Source of the DNA: Olsenella timonensis
Lineage (GTDB): Bacteria; Actinomycetota; Coriobacteriia; Coriobacteriales; Atopobiaceae
Direction of reading: 5' to 3'
DNA: 64,000 bases
Assembly (NCBI RefSeq): GCF_900119915.1
Contig: NZ_LT635455.1
Span: forward strand, 620,001 to 684,000
Made by a program: the position numbers and the translations under genes. The first letter of the stretch is position 1. Every line of letters starts with the position of its first letter. The notes under the pieces are model-generated. The model was given only the letters and a program-made list of their open reading frames with translations, made no database searches and was not told the origin of the DNA. Below, one piece after another: positions 1 through 9,900 of this stretch.

Positions 1-88
1 CGTGGGGACGGTCTGCTTCGTGGTGGCGCTCTACGGCGGCTACTTCCTCGTGACCTACCTCACCTCGCGGAGCATGCTCGCCCGGTAA
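1..88 (+). CDS. C-terminal end of a membrane protein, probably an FtsX-type ABC permease (partial)
   Basis: An open frame enters from the left edge (first full codon at base 2) and stops with TAA at 86-88, leaving 28 residues. They form one hydrophobic segment (VCFVVALYGGYFLVTYL) followed by a short tail SRSMLAR. The pattern YGGYFLVTYL near the very end resembles the last transmembrane helix of BceB/FtsX-type ABC permeases, which often close with Y-x-x-YF-x-x-TY. That match is from memory of the family and the stretch is too short to be decisive. A palindrome that may end its transcript follows 22 bases downstream. Confidence 0.5.
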   Translation, partial: VGTVCFVVALYGGYFLVTYLTSRSMLAR

Positions 89-109
89 CCGAATCGGCTC
101 GCTGACGGA

Positions 110-144
110 CGGTCCTTCTCGCCTACCATGGGCGAGAAGGACCG
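110..144. terminator. 14-bp perfect hairpin built from the CCTTCTCGCC word
   Basis: Arms 110-123 and 131-144 pair perfectly around the loop TACCATG (124-130). There is no T-run on either side. It lies between the upstream permease stop and the EIIA gene, so a bidirectional terminator or an RNA stability hairpin is the simplest reading. Its arms are the clearest paired example of the GAGAAGGACC word that recurs throughout the window. Confidence 0.5.
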
Positions 145-179
145 CGCCGCGGCGCGCACTCGGAAAAGGGAGGCCCACC

Positions 180-749
180 ATGGGACTGTTCGACAGGATT
201 CGCAGCAAGATGCTCTCCGGTGACGGCAAGGCTCTGCCGGCGTCCGCCTCGTTCGCCACTCGCTCGGACGTCGTGTACGCGCCGGTCTCGGGCATGCTCG
301 TCAGCCTCAAGGAGGTCAAGGACGAGGTCCTGCCCGTGGCCCTGCTCGGCGACGGCTACGGCATCCTGCCCACCACCAACACCGGCGTCGTCTACGCGCC
401 CGTCGACGGCGTGATCGGCGCCACCACGATGACCAACCACTCGATCGTCATCGCGGCCGAGGGCGGCATGGAGGTCCTGATCCACATTGGCATCGGCACC
501 GTCAACATGGGCGGCAAGGGCTTCTCGCGCTTCGTCGAGACCGGCGACACCGTGCGTGCCGGCCAGCCGATCATGACCTTCAACGACGACTCCATCAAGC
601 TCGCCGGCTACGAGGACGTGGTCTGCTGCACCGTCTCTAACCCGGACGAGTTTGCCCAGATCGACCACGTGGGCGACACCGGCACGCTGCTCGACGGTCG
701 CCCGCTCGTCAAGATCGGCGACCCGCTGCTCGTGGCGCGCCGCGCGTAG
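180..749 (+). CDS. PTS system glucose-family EIIA component, stand-alone
   Basis: 189 aa cytoplasmic phosphocarrier of the glucose/beta-glucoside EIIA family (crr-like), expected to accept phosphate from HPr and pass it to an EIIB. The family signature is clear: residues 33-40 YAPVSGML, His87 in TNHS, and the phosphorylated His102 in VLIHIGIGTV. Both catalytic histidines (equivalent to E. coli His75 and His90) are present. Length fits the roughly 160-170 aa family plus about 20 extra N-terminal residues. ATG at 180 follows a GGGAGG ribosome site. No EIIBC partner is adjacent, so it probably serves a transporter elsewhere; an HPr-like gene lies at 39.8 kb. Confidence 0.93.
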   Translation: MGLFDRIRSKMLSGDGKALPASASFATRSDVVYAPVSGMLVSLKEVKDEVLPVALLGDGYGILPTTNTGVVYAPVDGVIGATTMTNHSIVIAAEGGMEVLIHIGIGTVNMGGKGFSRFVETGDTVRAGQPIMTFNDDSIKLAGYEDVVCCTVSNPDEFAQIDHVGDTGTLLDGRPLVKIGDPLLVARRA

Positions 750-771
750 GGGCGCGGGGGTCCTTGCGCCC
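750..771 (+). terminator. Hairpin directly after the EIIA stop
   Basis: Arms GGGCGC (750-755) and GCGCCC (766-771) begin at the base after the stop codon. There is no T-run. It is followed by a 13-bp tandem duplication CTCGTCCTGGGCC at 783-795 and 796-808. Confidence 0.35.
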
Positions 772-825
772 GGCTCGGGGACCTCGTCCTGGGCCCTCGT
801 CCTGGGCCCCACCATCGATTAACAC

Positions 826-886
826 GCAGAATCCGGGTTTCTCGTCGCACGCTCCTGTGGATATACGAGACGAAACCGGATTCTGC
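826..886. repeat. Imperfect inverted repeat, about 18-bp arms
   Basis: Arm 826-846 (GCAGAATCCGGGTTTC...) pairs with 869-886 (GACGAAACCGGATTCTGC) around a 22-base AT-richer loop. It is AT-rich compared with its surroundings and belongs to no gene. It is one of several unrelated-sequence intergenic palindromes in the window. It sits in the convergent space between EIIA and the minus-strand 102-aa gene. Confidence 0.7.
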
Positions 887-916
887 ATGTTGTTGCGCCA
901 CATGACGCCCTCGCGC

Positions 917-952
917 AAAAAAGGGGCCGGCACCCGTCAGAGTGCCGGCCCC
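917..952 (-). terminator. Rho-independent terminator of the 102-aa gene
   Basis: Read on the minus strand, an 11-bp perfect stem (942-952 with 923-933) is followed at once by a run of six T (complement of 917-922). It lies 28 bases beyond the stop codon of the gene at 980-1288. Confidence 0.85.
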
Positions 953-979
953 GCCGTGTGAGCTGCGTGGGAGCCGCGG

Positions 980-1288
980 CTATGCGTCCTTCTCGCCCGC
1001 GAGCGAGGCGTAGAACGTGGCGTGGTCAAAGACGTCCTTGATGGTCTGGCCGTTGACGAAGGGGAGCGCGAGGAACTCGTCGACCGTGGGGACGAGCTCG
1101 GAGCAGTCGACGAAGTGGTTCTTCTCGTTGCGGCGGCTCGTGTCCTGCGCGCGCCAGGACTCATAGTTGCAATCCGTGAGGTAATAGACGCTCGATCCGA
1201 TCTTCATGTAGACGGAGTGATTGCAGTGCAGGTACTCGACCAGACCCTCGTAGTTGATGTCGAGAGCCTCGGCTGCCTTCTTTCCCAT
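980..1288 (-). CDS. Small protein of unknown function (102 aa)
   Basis: I do not recognise this 102-aa soluble protein. It starts MGKKAAEALDINYEGL, has no signal peptide or membrane segment, is rich in aromatic residues and Cys/His in the first half (HCNHSVYM, YYLTDCNYESW, HFVDCSEL), and ends in an acidic-basic tail. The ribosome site AAAGGGG precedes ATG at 1288, and a strong terminator follows, so it is a genuine monocistronic gene. Codon use matches its neighbours. The YYLTDCNYESWR region suggests a compact alpha/beta fold, but no function can be assigned. Confidence 0.8.
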   Translation of the reverse strand: MGKKAAEALDINYEGLVEYLHCNHSVYMKIGSSVYYLTDCNYESWRAQDTSRRNEKNHFVDCSELVPTVDEFLALPFVNGQTIKDVFDHATFYASLAGEKDA

Positions 1289-1392
1289 GGCGATCCCCTT
1301 TCGTCGGAGGCCAATCGGACGTTAGGAAGAGTGTAACCCGCGGCACGGACGGTTATGCAGATGTTCGCGAATTGTTAGGTGGGCGGTACGCC

Positions 1393-2055
1393 CTAGGCGC
1401 CGAGAAGAACGCGCTCCAGCTCAGCGGGTGTGTTCACGAAGGTGGTCGCCCCGGCGGCGAGAAGGTCGTCCACGCTGCGGAATCCCCAGGTGCAGCTTAT
1501 GCACGGGCAGCCCACGCTCGCCGCGGTCTGGACGTCCACCTCTGAGTCGCCTATGTAGACCATGCCGTCGCGGTCGGCGCCCATGCGCGCGAGCGCCGCC
1601 TCCACCATGTCCGGCGCCGGCTTCTTGCGGATGCCGGCGGCCTCGTTCTCCCCGAGGATCGCGTCGAAGGCGCCGGGGAACTGGCGCGCCACGAGCTCCT
1701 GCACGGCAAAGTCTCCCTTGTTGGAGACCACGGCAAGGCGCACGCCGGCGGCGCGAAGGCGTGCAAGGAGCTCGAGGATGCCGGGGTAGGGGCCGGTGTT
1801 GTCCTCGCAGTGGGCGGCGTAGTGGGCGCAGAAGTCCTCGTAGACGGCCTCCTGCTCGGCGGCGCCGGTGCCCGCGGGCACCGCGCGCTCCACGAGCTTG
1901 CGGATGCCGTTGCCCACGAAGCGGCGGACCTCCTCGAGACTGCGCGCGGGCAGGCCGTGCTCGGCGAGGACGGCGTTGGTGGAGAGGTGCAGGTCCTCGA
2001 GGCTGTCGAGCAGCGTGCCGTCCAGGTCGAAGATCGCGGTTGAGTATGCGGGCAT
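1393..2055 (-). CDS. HAD-superfamily phosphatase, phosphoglycolate phosphatase-like
   Basis: 220-aa cytoplasmic HAD hydrolase of the Gph/PGP type. All four HAD motifs are visible: Asp10 and Asp12 in DLDGTLLD, Ser111 in VVSNKGDF, Lys145 in RKKPAPDM, and the acidic motif GDSEVDV (169-175). An alpha-helical C1 cap (about residues 16-85) is typical of phosphoglycolate/pyrophosphate phosphatases. ATG at 2055 is preceded by GAAGGAG. The open frame continues far upstream, but that extension is Gly/Arg-rich and antisense to the ubiquitin-domain gene, so it is not coding. The gene is divergent from 2176-3072. Exact substrate is uncertain. Confidence 0.9.
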   Translation of the reverse strand: MPAYSTAIFDLDGTLLDSLEDLHLSTNAVLAEHGLPARSLEEVRRFVGNGIRKLVERAVPAGTGAAEQEAVYEDFCAHYAAHCEDNTGPYPGILELLARLRAAGVRLAVVSNKGDFAVQELVARQFPGAFDAILGENEAAGIRKKPAPDMVEAALARMGADRDGMVYIGDSEVDVQTAASVGCPCISCTWGFRSVDDLLAAGATTFVNTPAELERVLLGA

Positions 2056-2135
2056 GGGCGCTCCTTCGGTTGACCGGCGAAAAGGGTAGCACGTTTGGGC
2101 CGATCTGGAGGGTCCTTCTCGGCCTCCGCCGAGGG

Positions 2136-2141
2136 TATAAT
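2136..2141 (+). promoter_or_regulatory. -10 box TATAAT of the ubiquitin-domain gene
   Basis: A consensus TATAAT sits 35 bases before the GTG start at 2176, which would give a 5' leader of roughly 28 bases. No convincing -35 hexamer is seen at 16-18 bases; the CCTTCTCGG word occupies that region (2114-2122). The box lies inside the longest possible upstream extension of the frame, supporting the GTG start. Confidence 0.6.
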
Positions 2142-2175
2142 CGACGGGTCTTTCGTCCGACACTTGGGAGGTTGC

Positions 2176-3072
<897 letters not shown>

Positions 3073-3180
3073 GGACATTCCCGCTGCCTGCGGATTTGCG
3101 GGCCCTTGCGTTCTGTGGCAGACGAAAGGGTGTACATAACCGGCTCTGGTGCCATTATTGTCGTCCGGTTACGCCCCGCG

Positions 3181-3207
3181 CGGGCGCCGCGGCGCCCGTA
3201 GTACAAT
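3181..3207 (+). promoter_or_regulatory. 18-base perfect palindrome and -10 box TACAAT upstream of aspS
   Basis: A GC palindrome (3181-3198) stands immediately upstream of TACAAT (3202-3207). The box is 95 bases before the aspS start. No T-box leader features (specifier stem, antiterminator GGTGG) are seen for this aminoacyl-tRNA synthetase gene. Confidence 0.45.
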
Positions 3208-3301
3208 CAGCCCCGCTGTGGCGCGCGCCGTCAACGTGCGTCGCGGCCATCCGGAAGGCGCCGCCCGTACGGCACGGGGCGGCAGGACGAGAAAGGCACC
3301 T

Positions 3302-5071
3302 ATGGACTCCCACAGCATGCACACCCACACCTGCGGCGAGCTGCGCCGCGAGCACATCGGCCAGACGGTCACCCTCACCGGCTGGGTCTGGCACCGTCGC
3401 GACCACGGCGGCCTCATCTTCGTGGACCTGCGCGACCGCGAGGGCGTGACGCAGGTCTCCTTTGACCCGGAGCACTCCGGCGGCGAGGCCTTCCACGCCG
3501 CGGAGACCATCCGATCCGAGTGGCCGATCAAGGTCACGGGCGTCGTGCGCGAGCGCCCCGAGGGCATGGAGAACAACAAGATCGCCACGGGCGAGGTCGA
3601 GGTCCTGATCGACGCCATCGAGGTCCTCAACTCCTCCAAGACGCCGCCCTTCCAGATCGAGGACCATGTGGACACCTCCGAGGACGTCCGCCTGCGCTAC
3701 CGCTACCTCGACCTGCGCCGCCCGCGCATGACGGCCAACCTCAGGATGCGCTCCGACTTCACCTTCGCGATCCGCCAGGCGCTGCACGACCGTGACTTCA
3801 TGGAGGTCGAGACCCCGGCCCTCTTCAAGTCCACGCCCGAGGGCGCGCGCGACTTCCTCGTGCCGAGCCGCACCCAGCCCGGCCACCTCTACGCGCTGCC
3901 GCAGTCCCCACAGCTGCTGAAGCAGCTCCTCATGGTCGGCGGCGTGGAGCGCTACTACCAGGTGGCCAAGTGCTTCCGCGACGAGGACCTCCGTGCCGAC
4001 CGCCAGCCCGAGTTCACGCAGGTGGACATCGAGATGAGCTTCGTCGAGCAGGACGACGTCATGGGTGCGCTCGAGGACGTGCTGGCGGACGCCTTCTCCA
4101 AGATGGGCGTCGAGATGCCCACGCCGCTGCGTCGCCTGGACTACTGGGACGCGATGGACACCTACGGCTCCGACAAGCCGGACACGCGCTTCGGCATGGA
4201 GCTCCACGACGTGACGCAGATCTTCTCAGCCTCCAAGTTCAAGCTCTTTGCGAGCGCGGCGGCCACCGACGGCCAGTACGTCAAGGCCATCAACGCAAAG
4301 GGCGCCGGCGCCTGGCCGCGCGCGCAGATCGACAAGCTGGCGAACGTCGCCGCCGAGTTTGGCGCCAAGGGCCTCGCGTGGATCGCCTTCCGCGAGGACG
4401 GCTCCGTGAACAGCCCGATCGTCAAGTTCTTCTCTGACGAGGAGATGGAGGCGCTGCGCGAGGAGATGGGCGTCGAGCTGGGCGACCTCGTGATGTTTGC
4501 CGTGGCCGACCGCAAGAGCGCCGACGAGATCCTCGGCGGCATGCGCCTGCACATGGCGGGTGCGCTGGATCTCCCGCGCGAGGGCCACGACTTCCTGTGG
4601 GTCGTCAACTTCCCGCTCTTCCACTGGGACGACGAGGCCAAGCGCTATGAGGCCGAGCACCAGCCCTTCACCCTGCCCACCGAGCTCGACGTCGAGAAGA
4701 TCAAGGCCGACCCGCTGGCCATCGGCTCCGCGACGTACGACTTCGTCATGGACGGCTGCGAGGCGGGCGGCGGCGGCATGCGCATCCACAACTCCCAGAT
4801 GCAGCTCGACATGCTCGAGCTCATGGGCTTTACGGTGGAGCGCGCCCGCGAGCAGTTCGGCTTCCTCATGGACGCCCTCGAGTACGGCGCGCCCCCGATG
4901 GGCGGCTTCGCGCTCGGCCTCGACCGCGTGTGCATGCTGCTGGCAGGGGAGGACTCCATCCGAGACGTCATGGCGTTCCCCAAGACGAGCTCCGGCAGCG
5001 ACCTCATGTCCGAGGCTCCGAGCGAGGTCTCTGCCAGGCAGCTCAAGGAGGTCGGCCTGCGTCTGCTCTAG
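3302..5071 (+). CDS. aspS: Aspartyl-tRNA synthetase
   Basis: 589-aa class II aminoacyl-tRNA synthetase that charges tRNA-Asp in the cytoplasm. Domains in order: N-terminal OB-fold anticodon-binding domain (about 8-115, GWVWHRRDHGG), catalytic core with motif 2 FRDEDLRADRQPEFTQ (225-240), the bacterial GAD insertion (about 290-420), and motif 3 GLDR at 539-542. Length matches bacterial AspRS (about 590). The start is ATG 3302 with GAAAGG upstream; the longer frame has no ribosome site. It is single-gene and convergent with the aquaporin gene. Whether it is discriminating or also charges tRNA-Asn cannot be told here. Confidence 0.97.
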   Translation: MDSHSMHTHTCGELRREHIGQTVTLTGWVWHRRDHGGLIFVDLRDREGVTQVSFDPEHSGGEAFHAAETIRSEWPIKVTGVVRERPEGMENNKIATGEVEVLIDAIEVLNSSKTPPFQIEDHVDTSEDVRLRYRYLDLRRPRMTANLRMRSDFTFAIRQALHDRDFMEVETPALFKSTPEGARDFLVPSRTQPGHLYALPQSPQLLKQLLMVGGVERYYQVAKCFRDEDLRADRQPEFTQVDIEMSFVEQDDVMGALEDVLADAFSKMGVEMPTPLRRLDYWDAMDTYGSDKPDTRFGMELHDVTQIFSASKFKLFASAAATDGQYVKAINAKGAGAWPRAQIDKLANVAAEFGAKGLAWIAFREDGSVNSPIVKFFSDEEMEALREEMGVELGDLVMFAVADRKSADEILGGMRLHMAGALDLPREGHDFLWVVNFPLFHWDDEAKRYEAEHQPFTLPTELDVEKIKADPLAIGSATYDFVMDGCEAGGGGMRIHNSQMQLDMLELMGFTVERAREQFGFLMDALEYGAPPMGGFALGLDRVCMLLAGEDSIRDVMAFPKTSSGSDLMSEAPSEVSARQLKEVGLRLL

Positions 5072-5096
5072 CGCCGGCGAGAAGAACGTTCGATTC

Positions 5097-5130
5097 GGGC
5101 CCGTCTCTGCGCGTGCGCAGCGGCGGGCCC
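5097..5130. terminator. Hairpin between convergent aspS and aquaporin genes
   Basis: GGGCCC arms (5097-5102, 5125-5130) enclose a second stem CTGCGC/GCGCAG. There is no T-run. It sits between two converging stop codons, so it may serve both strands. A GGGCCC-armed hairpin also ends the MscS gene. Confidence 0.4.
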
Positions 5131-5200
5131 GTCTCCATGCGAGCGCGGCGCCCGCCGGGAGTGGCGGACGCCGCGAGGTGGGGCAACCTGTCGGGAGGGA

Positions 5201-5914
5201 CTACTCCTCGGTGCCGTAGAAGCTCTTGAAGCCCTTGAAGATGGCGGCGGCGAGGGCGGCGCCGGCGAGCGGGGCGAAGATGAAGACCCAGACCTGCTCG
5301 AGGGCGACGGTGTTGCCGGTCACGGCCATGGCGAGCGCGGGACCGAAGCTGCGGGCGGGGTTCACGGAGGTGCCCGTCAGGGGGATGCCCATGATGTGCA
5401 CGAAGGTGAGGGTGAGGCCGATCACGATGCCGCCGAAGTGGCTGGTCTTGTTATCGGCGGTCACGCCCAGAATCGTGAGCACGAAGACACAGGTGAGGAT
5501 GACCTCGACGACAAAGGCGCCGATCATGGAGAGGCCGGTCGTGGAGGCCGCGTCAAAGCCGTTGCAGCCGAGGCCGGTCTCGGCCACGCCGCCGAGGGCG
5601 CCGCACTGGGTCACGATGAACAGCAGCGCGAAGGCGGCCACGATGCCGCCCACGAACTGGGCGACCCAGTAGCCGTAGAGCTCCTTGAGGCTCATGCGGC
5701 CGTCGAGGTAGCAGCCAAGGGTCACGGCGGGGTTGATGTGGCAGCCGGAGACGTTGCCGATGACGAAGGCCATGCAGACGATCGAGAGGCCAAAGGCCAG
5801 CGCGATGCCCACGGTGCCCAGGGCGGCGCCGGCGATGCAGGCGCTGCCGCAGCCAAAGAGCGTGAGGGTGAAGGTGCCGAGGGCCTCGGCGAGGTACTTC
5901 TTGGCGGAATCCAC
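5201..5914 (-). CDS. Aquaporin (AqpZ-like water channel)
   Basis: 237-aa MIP-family channel with six membrane helices and both NPA boxes (GCHINPAVT and TSVNPARS). The His twelve residues before the second Asn (HIMGIPLTGTSVN) matches the selectivity-filter His of E. coli AqpZ, and the Arg of NPAR is kept, so a water rather than glycerol pore is the better guess. GTG at 5914 (AAGGAGGGAATC upstream) gives MDSAKKYLAEALG, a typical start; the longer frame adds an Arg-rich tail without a ribosome site. Monocistronic, convergent with aspS. Confidence 0.93.
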   Translation of the reverse strand: MDSAKKYLAEALGTFTLTLFGCGSACIAGAALGTVGIALAFGLSIVCMAFVIGNVSGCHINPAVTLGCYLDGRMSLKELYGYWVAQFVGGIVAAFALLFIVTQCGALGGVAETGLGCNGFDAASTTGLSMIGAFVVEVILTCVFVLTILGVTADNKTSHFGGIVIGLTLTFVHIMGIPLTGTSVNPARSFGPALAMAVTGNTVALEQVWVFIFAPLAGAALAAAIFKGFKSFYGTEE

Positions 5915-6143
5915 GATTCCCTCCTTATCTCGGACGGGTCGGCGGAGGGGGGTCGCGCCCCATCGCCGCCCAGCGACAAAACGCCCGCCATTGTGCCGGA
6001 GGCGCACCCCTCCCTCAAGGTGACGCCACGGGCCTCATCTTTCGGTTGACCTGCGACTTGTGGCCAGTGCATGGTCATCTAGCAGGGATAATGAAGAATC
6101 GTGTGAATAGCGGGTGTACAACCGGGAGTGGAGGAGTACGACC

Positions 6144-6974
6144 TTGGATCTATCGAGAAGGGCCTTCGGCAGGCTCGCCCTTTCGCTCTGCGCGCTGCCG
6201 GCCGGCATGCTGCTGGGCGGCTGCGACAGCCCCGTCGCCGCGATGGGGTCGAGGGGGTCGCTGCGCGCCGGCGTCCGCGCCGACGTCGTGGGCTTTGGCT
6301 ACCTCAACGAGGGCACGGGCAACTACTACGGACTTGAGATCGACCTCGTGAGCGAGCTCGCCGAGCGCCTGGGATACGGTGACGTCAAGTTCGTGACCGT
6401 CACGCCGGACGACCGCAAGGAGATGCTGCTCGCCGGCCAGATCGACCTCATCGCCGCCTGCTACTCCATTGCCGACTCCCGTCTCGAGAACTTCGACTTC
6501 TCGCCCGCCTACTACGACGACCGGGTCGTCGCGGTGGTGCAGAACTCCTCGCTCATCGAGGAGATCGACGACATGAGGGGCCTCACGTTCGGGACCATGG
6601 CAGGCTCGAACGCCGCGCCGCTGCTCTCCACGAGGCTCTATGAGATCGGGTTCTCGAACGGCGAGGTCGTTACCGCCAACGAGGACAACTCGGACGTCTC
6701 CTTCGACACCTGGCGCCTGCTGCAGTTCCCGAGCTACCAGGAGCTCTCCGACGCGCTCGAGGTCGGCGCCGTGGACGCGATGGTGCTCGACGGGGCGATC
6801 GCCCACACCTACATGGACGAGAAGCGCCACGCGATCGAGGGCTTCGTCGTGGCCGACCAGTCGTTTGGCGTCGCCACGCAGAAGGGTTCCGAGCTCTCCG
6901 AGCCGGTCGCCGAGGCGATCCAGGCGATGCTGGACGACGGCACGGTCTCCGCGCTCGTCGACAAGTGGGACTAG
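6144..6974 (+). CDS. Family 3 extracellular solute-binding lipoprotein
   Basis: 276-aa SBP_bac_3-type ligand-binding protein. TTG at 6144 with GGAGGAG 7-8 bases upstream gives MDLSRRAFGRLALSL, a twin-Arg-like n-region, and a lipobox LLGGC. An earlier in-frame GTG at 6114 lacks a ribosome site. Two alpha/beta lobes typical of amino-acid-binding proteins are visible (LRAGVRADVVGFGYLNEG..., LEIDLVSELAERLG, GQIDLIAACYSI). No permease or ATPase follows. Instead, 12 bases downstream begins a giant MscS-type channel, so this protein may hand a ligand signal to that channel. That link is inference from gene order only. Confidence 0.88.
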   Translation: MDLSRRAFGRLALSLCALPAGMLLGGCDSPVAAMGSRGSLRAGVRADVVGFGYLNEGTGNYYGLEIDLVSELAERLGYGDVKFVTVTPDDRKEMLLAGQIDLIAACYSIADSRLENFDFSPAYYDDRVVAVVQNSSLIEEIDDMRGLTFGTMAGSNAAPLLSTRLYEIGFSNGEVVTANEDNSDVSFDTWRLLQFPSYQELSDALEVGAVDAMVLDGAIAHTYMDEKRHAIEGFVVADQSFGVATQKGSELSEPVAEAIQAMLDDGTVSALVDKWD

Positions 6975-6986
6975 GGGGGCAGGACG

Positions 6987-9900
6987 ATGCAGATGTCACG
7001 CAAGCTCAGGCTCAAGATCGCGGCCATCGTCATCGCCGCCGCAGCGAGCATAGTCGTCATGGGCGTGCTGCTCTCCGGCATGCAGGGGGAGCTCACGCGC
7101 GCGAACTACGATGCGGAGATGGAGCGGGAGGCCGAGCAGCTCGAGGCGCTCCTCGCCGCCGCGGACGAGGAGAACGCCCAGAACAAGGAGACCTTCGACG
7201 CCATCTACCAGTCCGACGCCCAGAGCATCGCGTTCCTCGCCGCCAACGACACGGGCTTCGAGGTCAGCGACGCCAAGATGCGCGAGTACCAGGAGCTTCT
7301 CGGCGTTGACAACGTGCTGGTGGTCGGTGCGGACGGCACCGTCCTCGCCCAGGCGGCCGAGACGCGCGCCGACTTCACGGCGGCGCGCTTCAACTACCTG
7401 CGCGAGTCGCTCTCCACGGGGGAGCCGTCGCGCGCCGTCGAGATCAGCCTGCCCGACGAGGACTGGCGCTGTCGCTACTACGCCGCCCGCATCGACGCCG
7501 ACACGATGGTCGTCATCGAGCAGGACCCCGCCGAGCTCTACGACCTGGTCGAGTCCACCGGCTCGCTCTCCAGCGTCCTCGGCAACGTCCAGGTCGGCCA
7601 GGACGGCTACGTCTTCGCCCTCTCCGCCCAGACCTACGTGGTCGAGTACCACCCCGACGAGGCGCTCGTCGGCGTCGACGCGCTCGACTCCGGCATCGAC
7701 GTCGCCGATCTCGAGGACGGCTTCACGGGCTGGATGACGCTCGCCGGCGAGCGGATCTACGCCCGCGTGTGCCTGATCGGCGACACCTACTACATCGAGG
7801 CGGTCCCCGCTGCCGACATGAACGCCTCGGGCGACGTCACCGTCGGCGTCATCCTCTTCGTGTTCGCGGTGGTCGTCGTCTCCGCCGCGCTCTACGGGGT
7901 CTTCGTCCTGCGCGAGGACGAGCGCGGAGGCCACGACGCGGACGCCGTGGTCAGCCTCGGGAGCCTGCGCGTCAACCGTCGCATCGCGAGCCGCTCGGCG
8001 GTCCTCATGGTCGTGGGGTTCGCCGGCGTCGCCGTGATCTCGTTCTACATGCAGACGCTCTTCGCCCTCTCCTCCCAGTCGCTTACGCTCACCGAGCGCG
8101 TCGAGCAGGTCGCCTCGTCGATCGAGCGCAGCCAGGAGCGCGCGGCCGAGCTCGAGGACCAGTACAACGAGCGCTACCTCTCCAAGGCGCGCGTCGCCGC
8201 CTACGCCCTCGACCAGAACCCCGCGCTCGCCAGCCGCGAGAAGCTCCAGGAGCTCGCGGACGCGCTGCAGGTCCAGTACCTGTTCACCTTTGACCTGAGC
8301 GGCACGATGACGGCGACCAACTCCAGCTACACGAACTTCTCGCTCTCCGAGGACCCCGCCGACCAGTCCTACGAGTTCCGCAAGCTCCTGCAGGGCGTCG
8401 ACTCCGTCGTGCAGCCCGCCGGTCCCGACGAGGTCTCGGGCGAGCTGCGTCAGTACATCGGCGTGACCACGCACGACGCCGAGGGGACCGTGAACGGCTT
8501 CGTCCAGCTCGGCATCCGGCCGACGCGCCTCGAGACGCTGCTCGAGAGCGTGCAGATCGACCACGTGCTCGACGGCGTCCAGGTGGGCTCGGGCGGCTTC
8601 GCCTTCGCCGTGAGCAAGGCCGACGGCACCTTCGCCTACTACCCCGACGACGTCACGACCGGCAAGCCCGCCGTCGACTGCGGCCTCTCCGAGGACCAGC
8701 TCAAGGACGGCTTCAGCGACTACGTCACCGTGAACGGGGAGCGCCTCTACGCCGCCTCTGCCGAGACGGGGGACTACTACGTGTTCGCTGCCGTCGCGGA
8801 TGACGCGCTGATGGCGGAGCGCGGTCCGCTCACCGTCGCGACGGCGGGCGTGTCGCTCGTCTGCCTCGTGGTCATCTTCTGCCTCATGGTCGTCGAGCCC
8901 ACCTCGGCGCCTGTCGCCGCTCCCGCGGCGGGGCGGGGCGACGAGTCCCCCGCGCGCATGGTCGACGTCACCGTGAGCGGGCGCACGATGAAGACCGTCG
9001 CCGCCGCGAGCCGCTGGTTCCGTCGCTCCCTCAACTGGAACGAGCTGACGCCCGAGCAGAAGCTCGCGCGGGTGCTGCGCTGGTTCGGCGCCGTCGGCGT
9101 GATCGCGGTCTGCGTGGCCGTGATCTTCCGCGACGCGATCTTCCCCGAGGGGTCGATCTTCTCGTACATCCTCGGCGGCCAGTGGGAGCAGGGCGTCAAC
9201 ATCTTCGCCGTCACGGCGTCGATCATGTTCGCCTGCGTCGCCATGACCGCGGCTGAGATCCTGCAGCGCGTCCTCTACCTCGTCTCGCGCGTCGTCGAGG
9301 CGCGCGGCGTGACGCTGTGCCGCCTGGGTGGGAGCGTGATAAAGTACGTCACCATCATCGGCATGCTCTACTGGTGCCTGGCCATGCTCGGCGTGGACAC
9401 CGCGACGCTGCTCGCCTCGGCGGGCCTCCTGACGCTGGCCATCTCGCTCGGCGCCAAGGACCTCGTGACCGACATCATCGCCGGCCTGTTCATCATCTTC
9501 GAGGGCGAGTTCCGCGTGGGCGACATCATCCAGGTCGGCGGCCAGCGCGGCACCGTCATGGAGATTGGCGTCCGCACCACCAAGATCAACGACGGAAACG
9601 GCAACGTCCTGGTGATGCGCAACTCGAGCATCTCCAACGTGGTCAACATGACCAAGGAGCACTCCTACGCCGCGGTCGAGGTGGGCATCGAGTACGGCGA
9701 GAGCCTCGAGCGCGTGGAGAACATCCTCGCCAAGGAGTTCCCCAACATCAAGCGCCGCCTGCCCGCCATCATCGACGGGCCGTTCTACAAGGGCGTCACG
9801 ATGCTCGCGGACAACTCGGTCAACATCAAGATCGTGGCGGAGTGCCGCGAGAAGGACCGCGGCTCGCTCACCAACGACCTCAACCGCGAGATCAAGCTGC

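Noticed and set aside
2095-2175. Earlier start (TTG 2095) for the ubiquitin-domain gene
   Set aside because: It would lie upstream of the TATAAT box and bury the signal peptide; GTG 2176 has GGGAGG at good spacing.
3073-3301. T-box leader for aspS
   Set aside because: No specifier loop, GGTGG antiterminator or T-run terminator could be found.
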